A stretch of 48,309 nt of DNA, taken from the NCBI RefSeq assembly GCF_014650495.1, contig NZ_BMVB01000033.1:1-48309 (forward strand), given 5' to 3'. The stretch is from Streptomyces cinnamoneus. GTDB taxonomy: Bacteria; Actinomycetota; Actinomycetes; Streptomycetales; Streptomycetaceae. Of this stretch, positions 34,799 to 45,668 are shown in pieces. Under the pieces are notes generated by a model. It saw only the letters and a program-made list of their open reading frames with translations. It was not told the origin of the DNA and made no database searches. Position 1 is the first letter of the stretch, and every line of letters begins with the position of its first letter. A program made the position numbers and the translations under genes.

Positions 34799-34880
34799 CC
34801 GGGGTCCGGGGCGGAGCCCCGAAATCCGGGGGTCCGGGGGCCCGCCCCCGGTTTCGGGAAGGGGCGGGTAGGGGAAAACT
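34776..34880 (-). repeat. Dispersed intergenic repeat, copy 2
   Basis: In reverse orientation it carries the same order as copy 1: a cgccccttcccg block, a GGGGC/GCCCC stem, and ccccggtcctcaatcgccgg followed by acgggctgg. Stems include cggggc/gccccg near 34809-34822 and gtccgggggcccgcccccgg. The tandem array abuts its terminal unit. No gene lies between it and DUF1059 at 34950. Confidence 0.7.
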
Positions 34881-34949
34881 CCGCCCCCCGCCCCCCGCGG
34901 CCTACCCTGGCAGTACGGCGAAGTACGCACGCACCCCCGGGAGGCCCCC

Positions 34950-35141
34950 ATGACCCGGAAAGTCGCCGACTGCCGCAAGTACCCCAGCGAATCGCACTGC
35001 ACCCTCACCATCTCCGGCGAGGAGGACGAGGTGCTCCGCGCGGCCGCCGAGCACGCCGTCTCCGTGCACCAGCACGAGGACACCCCCGAGCTGCGCGAGC
35101 AGATCCGCGGCCTGCTGGAGGACGAGAAGGCCGGTTCCTGA
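34950..35141 (+). CDS. DUF1059 family small protein (63 aa)
   Basis: A short acidic protein with the DUF1059 pattern: DCRKYPSESHCTLTISGEEDEVL followed by AAEHAVSVHQH. Two cysteines and several His could bind metal. The function is unknown. GGGAGG precedes the ATG at 34950. It converges with the P-type ATPase with a 22-base gap. Confidence 0.88.
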   Translation: MTRKVADCRKYPSESHCTLTISGEEDEVLRAAAEHAVSVHQHEDTPELREQIRGLLEDEKAGS

Positions 35142-35163
35142 GGGGCGTGGCGGCGGCCGGCGG

Positions 35164-37512
<2,349 letters not shown>

Positions 37513-37583
37513 CCTCCGACGGTAAGGCGCCCCCGCCCGCCCGGCCTTCCGGGACGCCGGGGACCGGCCACCGGCCGCGGGGT

Positions 37584-37847
37584 CTAGCGGACTTCGTCCG
37601 TCCCCGCCGCGTGGCGCTTGATCGCGGCGTCGCGCTTGCGCACGTACCAGACGCCGATCAGGCCGAGGCCGCCGCCGGCCAGGCACGTCCACAGCCACCA
37701 CAGGTGCCCGTGGTCCTGGAACCAGCCGTAGAACGGCAGCTGGGCGAGGAAGAGGACGAACCACAGGATGGTGCCACCGGTGATGGTGGCCACGACGGGC
37801 CCCTCCAGCGGCTCGGGCGCCTCGTGCCTGGGTGTCCACTTCGTCAT
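37584..37847 (-). CDS. DUF2530 membrane protein (87 aa)
   Basis: Two membrane helices (about 22-42 and 49-68) with Trp-rich edges (HLWWLWTCLAGGG) and a basic C-tail (VRKRDAAIKR), as in DUF2530. The function is unknown. The ATG at 37847 lies seven bases after TAGGCT, consistent with a leaderless mRNA. It precedes the CtpE-like gene on the same strand. Confidence 0.85.
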   Translation of the reverse strand: MTKWTPRHEAPEPLEGPVVATITGGTILWFVLFLAQLPFYGWFQDHGHLWWLWTCLAGGGLGLIGVWYVRKRDAAIKRHAAGTDEVR

Positions 37848-37929
37848 GGCGGCCAGCCTAGTGCGTCCTGTCGGAGGCGCAGCCGCGGAGCCCTTGTCCC
37901 GCCGGGGTCTACGCGCGGAGATAGCCAAG

Positions 37930-38035
37930 CGGCGTTTGTTTATTCATACTGAATCGAACCGGAATTGACTGGATGCTTTTGTTTGATCATCCAAGAAGCA
38001 TCCAATTCATGATCCTTTTTGTTTGTTTCCCCGGC
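37930..38035 (+). promoter_or_regulatory. AT-rich leader with hairpin before the purine permease
   Basis: About 105 bases are markedly AT-rich compared with their neighbours. TGGATGCTT (37970-37978) pairs with AAGCATCCA (37996-38004), extended by GAATT/AATTC with a bulge, around a 17-base loop holding TGATCA. A T-rich stretch (ctttttgtttgtttcc, 38014-38029) follows. It does not show the conserved core of the purine riboswitch, so the control is undefined. Confidence 0.55.
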
Positions 38036-38068
38036 TCCGGCCGGCCCTCTCACGACTGAGGTCCCCGC

Positions 38069-39544
38069 ATGACCACCTCGGCCACCCCTGCGGTCGACGA
38101 GCAGCAGCCGTCCCCCACGCCCCCCGGCGCCGCGAAGAACGCCTTCGACCGCTACTTCCGGATATCCGAGCGGGGTTCGTCCCTCGGCCGCGAGCTGCGC
38201 GGCGGTCTGGCCACCTTCTTTGCGATGGCCTACATCATCGTGCTGAACCCGATCATCCTCGGGGCAGGCCAGGACAAGTTCGGCCACCAGCTGGACAACG
38301 GCCAGCTGGTGACGGCCACGGCCCTGATGGCCGGGCTCAGCACCGTCCTCATGGGCGTGATCGGCAACGTGCCCATCGCCTGCGCCGCGGGCCTCGGCAT
38401 CAACGCCGTCGTCTCGTTGCAGCTGGCGCCCAAGATGAGCTGGCCGGACGCGATGGGCATGGTCGTGCTGGCCGGCCTGGTCCTGATGCTCCTGGTCGCC
38501 TCGGGCCTGCGGCAGCGCGTCATGGACGCGATCCCCGCCGGGCTGCGCCGGGCGATCGCCATCGGCATCGGCCTGTTCATCTCGCTGATCGGCCTGGTGG
38601 ACTCCGGCTTCGTCACCCGCAACCCCGACGCCGCCCATACGACCGTCCCCCTGGGCCTCGGCCAGGGCGGTCAGCTGCAGGGCTGGCCGGTGCTGGTGTT
38701 CGTCGCCGGGCTGGCGCTGACGTTCATCCTGCTCGTGCGGAAGGCGCCGGGCGCGATCCTCGTCGGCATCGTCGTGATGACGGTCGTGGCGATCGCCGTC
38801 AATGCGGTGGCGAAGATCCCGGACGCGAGCTGGGGCCTGTCCGTCCCGTCCATGCCGGACAAGATCGTGGACACCCCGGACTTCGGGCTGATCGGCGACG
38901 TCAGCCTCTTCGGCGGCTTCCACGAGGTCGGCCTGCTCACCGGCTGCCTGTTCGTCTTCACCGTGCTGCTGTCCGGCTTCTTCGACGCCATGGGCACGAT
39001 CATCGGCGTCGGCGAGGAGGCCGGCCTGACGGACGAGAAGGGCCAGCTGCCCAACATGGGCAAGATCCTCATGATCGACGGCGTGGCGGTCGCCGCCGGC
39101 GGTGCCGGCTCGGCCTCGGCCAACACCTGCTTCGTGGAGTCCACGGCCGGTGTCGGCGAGGGCGCCCGCACGGGCGTGGCCAACCTGATGACGGGCGGCC
39201 TCTTCCTGCTCGCCCTCGTCTTCACCCCGCTGGCCACCGTGGTCCCCGCCCAGGCCGCCACCCCCGCGCTGGTCGTCGTCGGCTTCCTGATCATGGCGTC
39301 CAACGTCAAGGAGATCGACTGGAGCGACTTCACGATCGCGATCCCCGCGTTCCTGACGATCATCTCCATGCCGTTCACGTACTCGATCACCAACGGCATC
39401 GGCATCGGCGTCCTGTCCTTCATCCTGCTGCGGATCGCCGACAGGCGGGCGCGGGAGATCCCCTGGCTGCTCAACGCCGTGGGGCTGTGCTTCCTCGTCT
39501 ACTTCATGCTGGACCCGATCGAGCGGATGCTGGGCGTGAAGTAG
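38069..39544 (+). CDS. NCS2/AzgA-family purine permease
   Basis: A 491-residue transporter with about 12-14 helices. Family blocks include LRGGLATFFAMAYIIVLNP, ACAAGLGINAVVSL, SGFFDAMGTIIGVGEEAGL and GSASANTCFVESTAGVGEGARTG, typical of AzgA-type hypoxanthine/guanine/adenine:proton symporters. The N-tail of about 25 residues is polar. The ATG at 38069 is 33 bases after the end of the AT-rich leader. A terminator at 39570-39604 closes it. Confidence 0.92.
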   Translation: MTTSATPAVDEQQPSPTPPGAAKNAFDRYFRISERGSSLGRELRGGLATFFAMAYIIVLNPIILGAGQDKFGHQLDNGQLVTATALMAGLSTVLMGVIGNVPIACAAGLGINAVVSLQLAPKMSWPDAMGMVVLAGLVLMLLVASGLRQRVMDAIPAGLRRAIAIGIGLFISLIGLVDSGFVTRNPDAAHTTVPLGLGQGGQLQGWPVLVFVAGLALTFILLVRKAPGAILVGIVVMTVVAIAVNAVAKIPDASWGLSVPSMPDKIVDTPDFGLIGDVSLFGGFHEVGLLTGCLFVFTVLLSGFFDAMGTIIGVGEEAGLTDEKGQLPNMGKILMIDGVAVAAGGAGSASANTCFVESTAGVGEGARTGVANLMTGGLFLLALVFTPLATVVPAQAATPALVVVGFLIMASNVKEIDWSDFTIAIPAFLTIISMPFTYSITNGIGIGVLSFILLRIADRRAREIPWLLNAVGLCFLVYFMLDPIERMLGVK

Positions 39545-39569
39545 TACCTGCACCGCAGGAAACGGTCGT

Positions 39570-39604
39570 CGTGGGCGGCCGGGCGTGATGCCCGGCCGCC
39601 CACG
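39570..39604 (+). terminator. Terminator after the purine permease
   Basis: A perfect 15-bp stem (39570-39584 with 39590-39604) around the loop GTGAT, 25 bases beyond the stop. Confidence 0.85.
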
Positions 39605-39662
39605 TGTGCTTCCGTCCGCCCCACTGGCCCACTTTCTTTAGTTCAGGTAATGAGTTAATCTA

Positions 39663-40115
39663 ATGAACATGCCGGATCTGTCCCGTGCCCCCGAACCGGG
39701 CGACGAAGCCGCCGTGAACGCTCTGCGCTCGGCCGTGATGCGGCTCTCGCGCAGGCTCAAGCACCAGCGCGTCGACGAGTCGCTGAGCCCCGCCGAGATG
39801 TCGGTGCTCGGCACCCTCGCCCGCTGTGGCTCGGCCACCCCGGGCGAGCTCGCCCGCAAGGAGCACGTCCAGCCGCCGTCGATGACCCGCATCGTCGCGC
39901 TGCTGGAGGGCAAGGGCCTGGTCAGGCTGGAGCCGCACCCCGAGGACCGCCGCCAGAAGGTGGTCCGCCAGACCGAGCAGGCCGAAACGATGCTCGAAGA
40001 GAGCCGGCGCAGGCGCAATGCCTGGCTCGCCGAACTGGCCGGGCAGCTCGACGACGAGGAGTGGGCGACGCTGCGCGCCGCCGCGCCCGTTCTGGAGAAA
40101 CTCGCGCACCTGTAA
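39663..40115 (+). CDS. MarR-family transcriptional regulator
   Basis: A 150-residue winged-helix regulator. LSPAEMSVLGTLARCG, the recognition helix VQPPSMTRIVALLEGKGLV and the wing HPEDRRQK are typical of MarR. The ATG at 39663 is followed by a second ATG six bases on. The region just before it (39636-39668) is AT-rich with GTTCA/TGAAC arms (39641-39645 and 39664-39668) and may be the operator and -10. An MFS exporter follows 26 bases after the stop, so this is probably a self-repressing efflux operon. Confidence 0.9.
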   Translation: MNMPDLSRAPEPGDEAAVNALRSAVMRLSRRLKHQRVDESLSPAEMSVLGTLARCGSATPGELARKEHVQPPSMTRIVALLEGKGLVRLEPHPEDRRQKVVRQTEQAETMLEESRRRRNAWLAELAGQLDDEEWATLRAAAPVLEKLAHL

Positions 40116-40141
40116 GCGCCCGAGAAGGAGGCGAACGCACC

Positions 40142-41533
40142 TTGAGTACGGGACACGGAGCAGACTCCGCCCCCGCACCGAACCGCCACGACGACGCACG
40201 CACCACCCCCCTGCCGCGCACTCGGCGCACTTCCAAGGGGGGCACGTTCAGCTCGCTCCGCATCCGCAACTACCGGCTCTTCGCCACCGGCCAGGTGGTG
40301 TCCAACACCGGCACCTGGATGCAGCGCATAGCCCAGGACTGGCTCGTCCTCGGCCTCACCGGCTCCTCCACCGCCGTCGGCATCACCACGGCACTGCAGT
40401 TCCTTCCCATGCTGCTGCTCGGCCTCTACGGCGGCGTGATCGCCGACCGCTGCCCCAAGCGGCCGCTGCTGCTGATCACCCAGTCCGCGATGGCCGTCAC
40501 CGGCCTCGCGCTCGGCGTGCTCACCCTCACCGGGCACGTGCAGGTCTGGCACGTCTACCTCACGGCGCTCGCGCTCGGCCTCGTCACGGTCGTCGACAAC
40601 CCCGCCCGGCAGGCGTTCGTCGTCGAGATGGTCGGCCCGTCCGACCTGCGCAACGCCGTCAGCCTCAACTCCGCCAACTTCCAGTCCGCCCGCCTCGTCG
40701 GCCCGGCCGTCGCCGGTGTGCTGATCACCGCGATGGGCAGCGGCTGGGCGTTCCTGCTCAACGGGCTGTCCTTCGCCGCACCCATCGCCGCGCTGCTGCT
40801 GATGCGCACGGGCGAACTGCACAAGGTCGACCGCGCCCCGCGGGCCAAGGGACAGCTGCGCGAGGGCCTGAGCCATGTGGCCGGGCGCCCGGAGCTGATC
40901 TGGCCGATCGTCCTGGTCGGCTTCATCGGCACCTTCGGCTTCAACTTCCCCATCTGGCTCACGGCGTACGTCAACGACGTCTTCCACGCCGGGGCCGGCA
41001 CGTACGGCCTGCTCAACACCCTGATGGCGGGCGGTTCGCTGACCGGCGCCCTGCTCGCGGCGCGCCGGGGCACCTCGCGGATGCGGATGCTGGTCGGCGC
41101 GGCGGCGGCCTTCGGGGCGCTGGAGATCGCGGCGGCGCTGGCGCCCTCGTTCTGGGTCTTCGCGCTGCTGCTCGTGCCCATCGGCATGTGCGGCCTGACG
41201 ATCAACGTCACCGCCAACTCGGGCCTGCAGATGGCCTCGGACCCGGCCCTGCGGGGGCGGGTGATGAGCCTGTTCATGATGGTCTTCATGGGGGGTGCGC
41301 CGCTGGGCGCGCCGCTGATCGGCTGGGTCACCGACGCGTACGGGCCCCGGGTCGGCTTCCTCGCCGGGGGCGCGGTCTCGGCGCTGGCCGCGGTCGCGAT
41401 CGGCTTCGCGCTGGCCCGCTCGGGCGGGCTGCGCCTGAAGATCGACCTGCGCCGCGGACGCCGGCACGTGACGTTCGTCCCGCGGCAGCGGACCGCCGCT
41501 CCCCGTCCGGACGAGGTGACGGCCGTGGCGTGA
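40142..41533 (+). CDS. MFS exporter (MFS_3 type) with TTG start
   Basis: A 463-residue transporter with a polar N-tail (1-38), then SLRIRNYRLFATGQVVSNTGTWMQRIAQDWLVL, the entry block of the MFS_3/EntS-like family, and LGLYGGVIADRCPKRPLL in loop 2/3. About 12 helices are predicted. It probably exports a hydrophobic compound. The start is chosen as TTG 40142 because GAAGGAGG lies ten bases upstream and no ATG or GTG fits; a frame from 40061 would overlap MarR. Co-transcription with MarR is likely. Confidence 0.87.
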   Translation: MSTGHGADSAPAPNRHDDARTTPLPRTRRTSKGGTFSSLRIRNYRLFATGQVVSNTGTWMQRIAQDWLVLGLTGSSTAVGITTALQFLPMLLLGLYGGVIADRCPKRPLLLITQSAMAVTGLALGVLTLTGHVQVWHVYLTALALGLVTVVDNPARQAFVVEMVGPSDLRNAVSLNSANFQSARLVGPAVAGVLITAMGSGWAFLLNGLSFAAPIAALLLMRTGELHKVDRAPRAKGQLREGLSHVAGRPELIWPIVLVGFIGTFGFNFPIWLTAYVNDVFHAGAGTYGLLNTLMAGGSLTGALLAARRGTSRMRMLVGAAAAFGALEIAAALAPSFWVFALLLVPIGMCGLTINVTANSGLQMASDPALRGRVMSLFMMVFMGGAPLGAPLIGWVTDAYGPRVGFLAGGAVSALAAVAIGFALARSGGLRLKIDLRRGRRHVTFVPRQRTAAPRPDEVTAVA

Positions 41534-41537
41534 CGGC

Positions 41538-41614
41538 GTGGCGGCGTGAGGCGTGGTCGCCGGGTCGGTGGGCGTGGCGTGGCGGCGTGAGGCGCGGTCG
41601 CCGGGTCGGCGGGC
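41538..41614. repeat. Direct repeat, two 36-bp copies
   Basis: gtggcggcgtgaggcgtggt continued by cgccgggtcggtgggc (41538-41573) recurs at 41579-41614 with two changes, and a third partial copy runs to about 41640. It fills most of the gap between the MFS and thpR genes. Confidence 0.75.
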
Positions 41615-41686
41615 GTGGTGTGACGGCGTGGCCGCCGGGCGACGTCGCACCGCCCCGGCGGCCGCCCGCCGGGGGAGACTGGCCGC

Positions 41687-42268
41687 ATGCGACTGTTCGC
41701 CGCGGTGATCCCGCCCGGACCCGCCATCGACGAACTGGCGGCCGAAGTGGCGCAATTGCGCGCCGCGCTCCCCGACCGGCACGGCCGGCTGCGCTGGACC
41801 GAGCCGGCCATGTGGCACTTCACGCTCGCCTTCCTCGGCGAGGTCGAGGAGACCCTGCTGCCCGAGCTGGGCGAGCGTCTCGCCCGCGCCGCCCACCGGC
41901 ATCCGGCGCACGAGCTGCGGTTCGCCGGGGGCGGCCGGTTCGGCGACCGGATCCTGTGGGTCGGGGCGACCGGCTCGCTGGAGACCCTGGGCGGCCTCGC
42001 CCGCTCCACCGCCGCCGGCGCCCGGCGGGCCGGGGTGCGGATGGACGACGCCAGGCCCTTCCGCCCCCACCTCACCCTCGCCCGGGCCACCGGGCACGTG
42101 AACCTGCGGCCGTACGCCGAGGAGCTGGCGGAGTTCCGCGGCCGCCGGTGGCCCGTCGAGCGCCTGGAGCTCGTCCGCAGCCGCCTGCCGGCCTCCGGGG
42201 TGCCCGGGGAGCGCCCCCGCTACGAGACCGTGGCGGCCTGGCCGCTGGGCACCCGGCGAGCACAGTGA
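41687..42268 (+). CDS. thpR: RNA 2',3'-cyclic phosphodiesterase
   Basis: A 193-residue 2H phosphoesterase of the LigT/ThpR family. The two catalytic H-x-T motifs are HFT (44-46) in WHFTLAFLG and HLT (128-130) in RPHLTLAR. It hydrolyses 2',3'-cyclic phosphate ends and can ligate tRNA halves in vitro. The ATG at 41687 lies six bases after GAGACT, so it looks leaderless. It is monocistronic. Confidence 0.92.
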   Translation: MRLFAAVIPPGPAIDELAAEVAQLRAALPDRHGRLRWTEPAMWHFTLAFLGEVEETLLPELGERLARAAHRHPAHELRFAGGGRFGDRILWVGATGSLETLGGLARSTAAGARRAGVRMDDARPFRPHLTLARATGHVNLRPYAEELAEFRGRRWPVERLELVRSRLPASGVPGERPRYETVAAWPLGTRRAQ

Positions 42269-42290
42269 GCGGTCCGGTTACGCTCAAGGG

Positions 42291-42377
42291 GTGGACCCGA
42301 AGACCAGGAACCGGATCATGACCGGTGCGCTCGCCGTGATGCTCGTCGTCGTCGCCGTGGTGGCCGCGGTGAAGTGA
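42291..42377 (+). CDS. 28-residue single-helix membrane peptide
   Basis: GTG at 42291 to TGA at 42377 encodes MDPKTRNRIMTGALAVMLVV followed by VAVVAAVK. A basic N-terminus leads into one hydrophobic helix, which would insert with the N-terminus in the cytoplasm. TACGCT lies six bases before the GTG, as in other leaderless genes here, and a plausible promoter is thus present. The family is not recognised. It sits 22 bases after thpR. Confidence 0.55.
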   Translation: MDPKTRNRIMTGALAVMLVVVAVVAAVK

Positions 42378-42398
42378 CGGCGGCGCCCGGACGCGTCC

Positions 42399-42430
42399 GG
42401 ACACGCCGACGGACACGCCGACGGACACGC
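42399..42430. repeat. 12-bp tandem repeat
   Basis: ggacacgccgac occurs twice in tandem (42399-42422) and a third, truncated copy follows (42423-42430). It lies between the small peptide and the permease gene. Confidence 0.65.
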
Positions 42431-42525
42431 GCCCCAACACGCGGAGGGCGGCCTGTGCCGGGATACCGGCGAATCACGCTGGTACGGTCCCGGCCCCGGG
42501 CGCTGATCGGAAGGCGGGGTTCCGG

Positions 42526-43653
42526 ATGGTCCATGCCGTGCTGCACGCGCTCTCCATCGCCGGGTCCATGACCTGGGAGATCACCTGGGCGCTGATCCTC
42601 GGCTTCGCCCTGTCCGCCGTCGTCCAGGCCCTCGTGCGCACCTCGGCCGTCGTCTCGCTGCTGGGCGACGACCGCCCCCGGGCGCTCGCCGCCGCGGCCG
42701 GGCTGGGCGCGGCGTCGTCCTCCTGCTCGTACGCCGCCGTCGCGCTGGCCCGTTCGCTGTTCGTCAAGGGGGCACACTTCACGTCCGCCATGGCCTTCGA
42801 GATCGCCTCCACCAACCTGGTGGTCGAGCTGGGCGTCATCCTCGCCCTGCTGATGGGCTGGCAGTTCACCGCCGCGGAGTTCGCCGGCGGGATCGTGATG
42901 ATCGCGGTCCTGGCCGTGCTCTTCCGGCTGCTGCTCCGCGAGGCGCTGCTGCGCAGCGCGCGGGAGCAGGCCGGACGCGGGGTGGCGGGTGCCATGGAGG
43001 GCCATGCGGCGATGGACATGTCGGTCCGGGGCGAGGGGTCGTTCGTCCACCGCCTGCTGTCGCGCGAGGGGCTCACCGCCACCTCCCACGTCTTCGTCAT
43101 GGAGTGGGCGGCGATCCTGCGCGATCTGGTGCTCGGCCTGCTCATCGCGGGTGCGATCGCCGCGTGGGTGCCCGAGGACTTCTGGCGCGCGTTCTTCTTC
43201 GAGGGCAACCCGCTGCTGGCGAAGCTGTGGGGCCCGCTGGTGGGGCCGCTGGTGGCGATCGCGTCGTTCGTCTGCTCGATCGGCAACGTGCCGCTGGCGG
43301 TGGTGCTGTGGAAGGGCGGCATCAGCTTCGGGGGCGTTGTGGCGTTCGTCTTCGCGGACCTGCTGATCCTGCCGATCCTCAGCATCTACCGGAAGTACTA
43401 CGGGCGGCGGATGGCGCTGTTCCTGCTCGGCACGTTCTACGCGGCGGCGGTGGTGGCGGGCTACGCCGTGGAGGTCGTCTTCGGGGGCCTCGGCCTGATC
43501 CCGGACCAGGCGGACGCGAAGATCCCGGCGGAGGGCGTGCACTGGAACTACACGACGTACCTCAACATCGTCTTCCTGCTGCTGGCCGCGGTGCTGGTGG
43601 CGCGCTTCCTGGCCACGGGCGGGCGGCGCATGCTCCGGACGATGAGCGGGTGA
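42526..43653 (+). CDS. ArsP/DUF318-type permease
   Basis: A 375-residue membrane protein of the DUF318 (ArsP_1) family with two repeat halves of about four helices each. Each half has a conserved Cys segment: AASSSCSYAAVAL (about residues 63-75) and SFVCSIGNVPLAVVLW (about 247-262). ArsP exports trivalent organoarsenicals through cysteine thiols; other members have no proven substrate. The central loop (about 150-190) is charged and His/Met-containing. No arsenic genes lie nearby, so the substrate is open. The ATG at 42526 follows GAAGGCGGGG. Confidence 0.85.
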   Translation: MVHAVLHALSIAGSMTWEITWALILGFALSAVVQALVRTSAVVSLLGDDRPRALAAAAGLGAASSSCSYAAVALARSLFVKGAHFTSAMAFEIASTNLVVELGVILALLMGWQFTAAEFAGGIVMIAVLAVLFRLLLREALLRSAREQAGRGVAGAMEGHAAMDMSVRGEGSFVHRLLSREGLTATSHVFVMEWAAILRDLVLGLLIAGAIAAWVPEDFWRAFFFEGNPLLAKLWGPLVGPLVAIASFVCSIGNVPLAVVLWKGGISFGGVVAFVFADLLILPILSIYRKYYGRRMALFLLGTFYAAAVVAGYAVEVVFGGLGLIPDQADAKIPAEGVHWNYTTYLNIVFLLLAAVLVARFLATGGRRMLRTMSG

Positions 43654-43705
43654 CGGGCGCGGGTCACCCTTGCCTGGAGCGGACTCGAAGGCGTTGGCTG
43701 GGCGC

Positions 43706-44695
43706 ATGGAGTACACGCAGCTCGGACGCACGGGACTCAAGGTCAGCCGGCTCGTCCTCGGCACCATGAACTTCGGCCCGCAGACCGAAGAGGCCGAGAG
43801 CCACGCCATCATGGACGCCGCCCTGGACGCGGGCCTGAACTTCTTCGACACCGCCAACGTCTACGGCTGGGGCGAGAACAAGGGCCGCACCGAGACCATC
43901 ATCGGCAACTGGTTCGCCAAGGGCGGCGGCCGCCGCGAGAAGGTCGTCATCGCCACCAAGGTGTTCGGCGGCATGGACGGCGACCGGGAGCCGTGGCCGA
44001 ACCACGACCGGCTCTCCGCGATCAACATCCGCCGGGCCGTCGACGCCAGCCTCAAGCGGCTGCGGACCGACCACATCGACCTCTACCAGTTCCACCACAT
44101 CGACCGTCTGACTCCCTTCGAGGAGATCTGGCAGGCCATCGACGTCCTCGTCCAGCAGGGCAAGATCGTCTATGCCGGGTCCTCGAACTTCCCCGGCTAC
44201 AAGATCGCCCAGGCGAACGAACTGGCCGGGCGGCGGGGCACGGTCGGCCTCGTCAGCGAGCAGTGCCTGTACAACCTCGCCGAGCGGCGCGCCGAGATGG
44301 AGGTCATCCCCGCGGCGCGGGAGTACGGCCTGGGCGTCATCCCCTGGTCGCCGCTGCACGGCGGCCTGCTCGGTGGCGTGATCAAGAAGGAGAACGAGGG
44401 CGGGCGCCGCGCGTCCGGGCGGTCGGCGGACGCCCTGGCCGACACGGCCGTGCGGGCGCAGGTCCAGGCGTACGAGGACCTGCTCGACAAGCACGGCATC
44501 GAGCCGGGCGAAGCGGCCCTGGCCTGGCTCCTGACCCGGCCCGGTGTCACCGCCCCGATCGTCGGCCCGCGCACGCAGGCGCAGTTGGAGAGCGCGCTGC
44601 GGGCGGTGGAGCTGGAGCTGGGCGACGAGCTGCTGACGGGGCTGGACGGCATCTTCCCGGGTCCGGGGCCGTCGCCGGAGGCGTTCGCGTGGTGA
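43706..44695 (+). CDS. Aldo/keto reductase
   Basis: A 329-residue NAD(P)H-dependent oxidoreductase on a TIM barrel. The tetrad is D48 and Y53 in FFDTANVYGWG, K85 in VIATKVFG and H130 in YQFHHID. The C-terminal block TRPGVTAPIVGPRTQAQL is the cofactor 2'-phosphate region of AKR families. The physiological substrate is unknown. The ATG at 43706 is six bases after TTGGCT, with TTGCCT 18 bases before that, so a leaderless start with a full promoter is likely. It starts 52 bases after the permease. Confidence 0.92.
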   Translation: MEYTQLGRTGLKVSRLVLGTMNFGPQTEEAESHAIMDAALDAGLNFFDTANVYGWGENKGRTETIIGNWFAKGGGRREKVVIATKVFGGMDGDREPWPNHDRLSAINIRRAVDASLKRLRTDHIDLYQFHHIDRLTPFEEIWQAIDVLVQQGKIVYAGSSNFPGYKIAQANELAGRRGTVGLVSEQCLYNLAERRAEMEVIPAAREYGLGVIPWSPLHGGLLGGVIKKENEGGRRASGRSADALADTAVRAQVQAYEDLLDKHGIEPGEAALAWLLTRPGVTAPIVGPRTQAQLESALRAVELELGDELLTGLDGIFPGPGPSPEAFAW

Positions 44696-44779
44696 GCTGA
44701 ACGAGCCGGTGCGCGGTGTTCTCGTGCGGGCTCGCGTATGGGTCGGGTCCGTACGAGGACGCGGCGCCTCAGTGGCGCC

Positions 44780-45475
44780 TCAGCGGTGGGAGAGGGCGGG
44801 CGCGTAGGGGCCGGCCACGTCCCACGCCTGGTGCAGCGCGGTGGCGAAGGCGGCGGCGAGGAGGTGCTCGCCGGCGGCGTTCGGGTGCGTCCCGTCGTAG
44901 GTGTCCCGGTCGATGTCCCAGCCCTGGGGGGAAGAGGCGAGCAGCAGGGGGGACGTGGGCTCGTCGAGGTCGGCGACGGCCTTGCCCAGCAGCTCGTTGA
45001 AGCGCTCGCACTCGGCGGCGAACGGCGGGTCGGCGAGCGCGCGGACGTTGGGGATCACCGGCATCAGCACGGCCCGGATCCGCGGGTTGGCCTCGCGGGC
45101 CTCGGCGAAGAAGCGGCGGACGTTGGCGGCGGTCTGGTCGGCGTCGGTGTAGAAGCCGAGGTCTATGAGGCCGAGGGAGATCAGCAGGGTGTCCGCCTTG
45201 CCCTGGCGGACGGCGTCGCCGATGAGCGGCGCCATGTGCAGCCAGCCCTCGCCCCAGCCGGCGAGGTGACCGCGGCAGCGCTCGGGGAAGCCGGGGTCGC
45301 CGTAGTCGAGCGATCCGGCCTCGCCGGTGGAGGGGTCGTACAGCTCGCGGCGCGGCCCGACGATCTTGTAGGGGGCGCCGTAGGAGGCGTTGAGGTGTTG
45401 CCACATGCGGTAGCGCCATGTGTGGTCACCGGCGCTACCGATCGTCATCGAGTCGCCGACGAACATGATTCGCAT
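44780..45475 (-). CDS. SGNH/GDSL-type hydrolase
   Basis: A 231-residue esterase-like protein. Block I is FVGDSMTIG with nucleophile S9; block V is YDGTHPNAAG with D194 and H197. The usual GxND of block III reads GLIDLG (about residues 102-107), so the oxyanion Asn is missing. WRYRMWQHL and GYxxLDYGDPGF-like segments are common in Streptomyces SGNH enzymes. No signal peptide is visible. The ATG at 45475 lies seven bases after GAAGAT; ATG 45484 is the alternative. It is convergent with the aldo/keto reductase. Confidence 0.85.
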   Translation of the reverse strand: MRIMFVGDSMTIGSAGDHTWRYRMWQHLNASYGAPYKIVGPRRELYDPSTGEAGSLDYGDPGFPERCRGHLAGWGEGWLHMAPLIGDAVRQGKADTLLISLGLIDLGFYTDADQTAANVRRFFAEAREANPRIRAVLMPVIPNVRALADPPFAAECERFNELLGKAVADLDEPTSPLLLASSPQGWDIDRDTYDGTHPNAAGEHLLAAAFATALHQAWDVAGPYAPALSHR

Positions 45476-45668
45476 GCGGGTCATCTTCGCAGGTCGCGCC
45501 GGGGCCGGGGATGTGACGGCGACCACCCGGCGGCGGGGGCCCGGCCGGGGCGCGGCCCGTTGTCAGTGGGTGCCCCTAGATTGACCGTCATGTCGGGGGG
45601 ACGCCTTCACGGGGGCGTTTTCCGCTCTGTCCGTGTGCCCGGCCCGGGCACGACCTTGGGGGGTTGCA

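Noticed and set aside
34393..34800. Long minus-strand frames rich in Pro/Gly/Arg through the tandem array
   Set aside because: All frames are open because unit lengths and composition avoid stops; the phase changes with 23-, 24- and 25-bp units and no start or domain supports a protein.
37940..39553. 537-codon minus frame over the purine permease
   Set aside because: The product is a His/Asp/Gln-rich shadow with no family; the plus strand encodes a complete NCS2 permease.
44702..44734. Possible terminator CGAGCC/GGCTCG after the aldo/keto reductase
   Set aside because: Only six pairs around a 21-base loop; not convincing.
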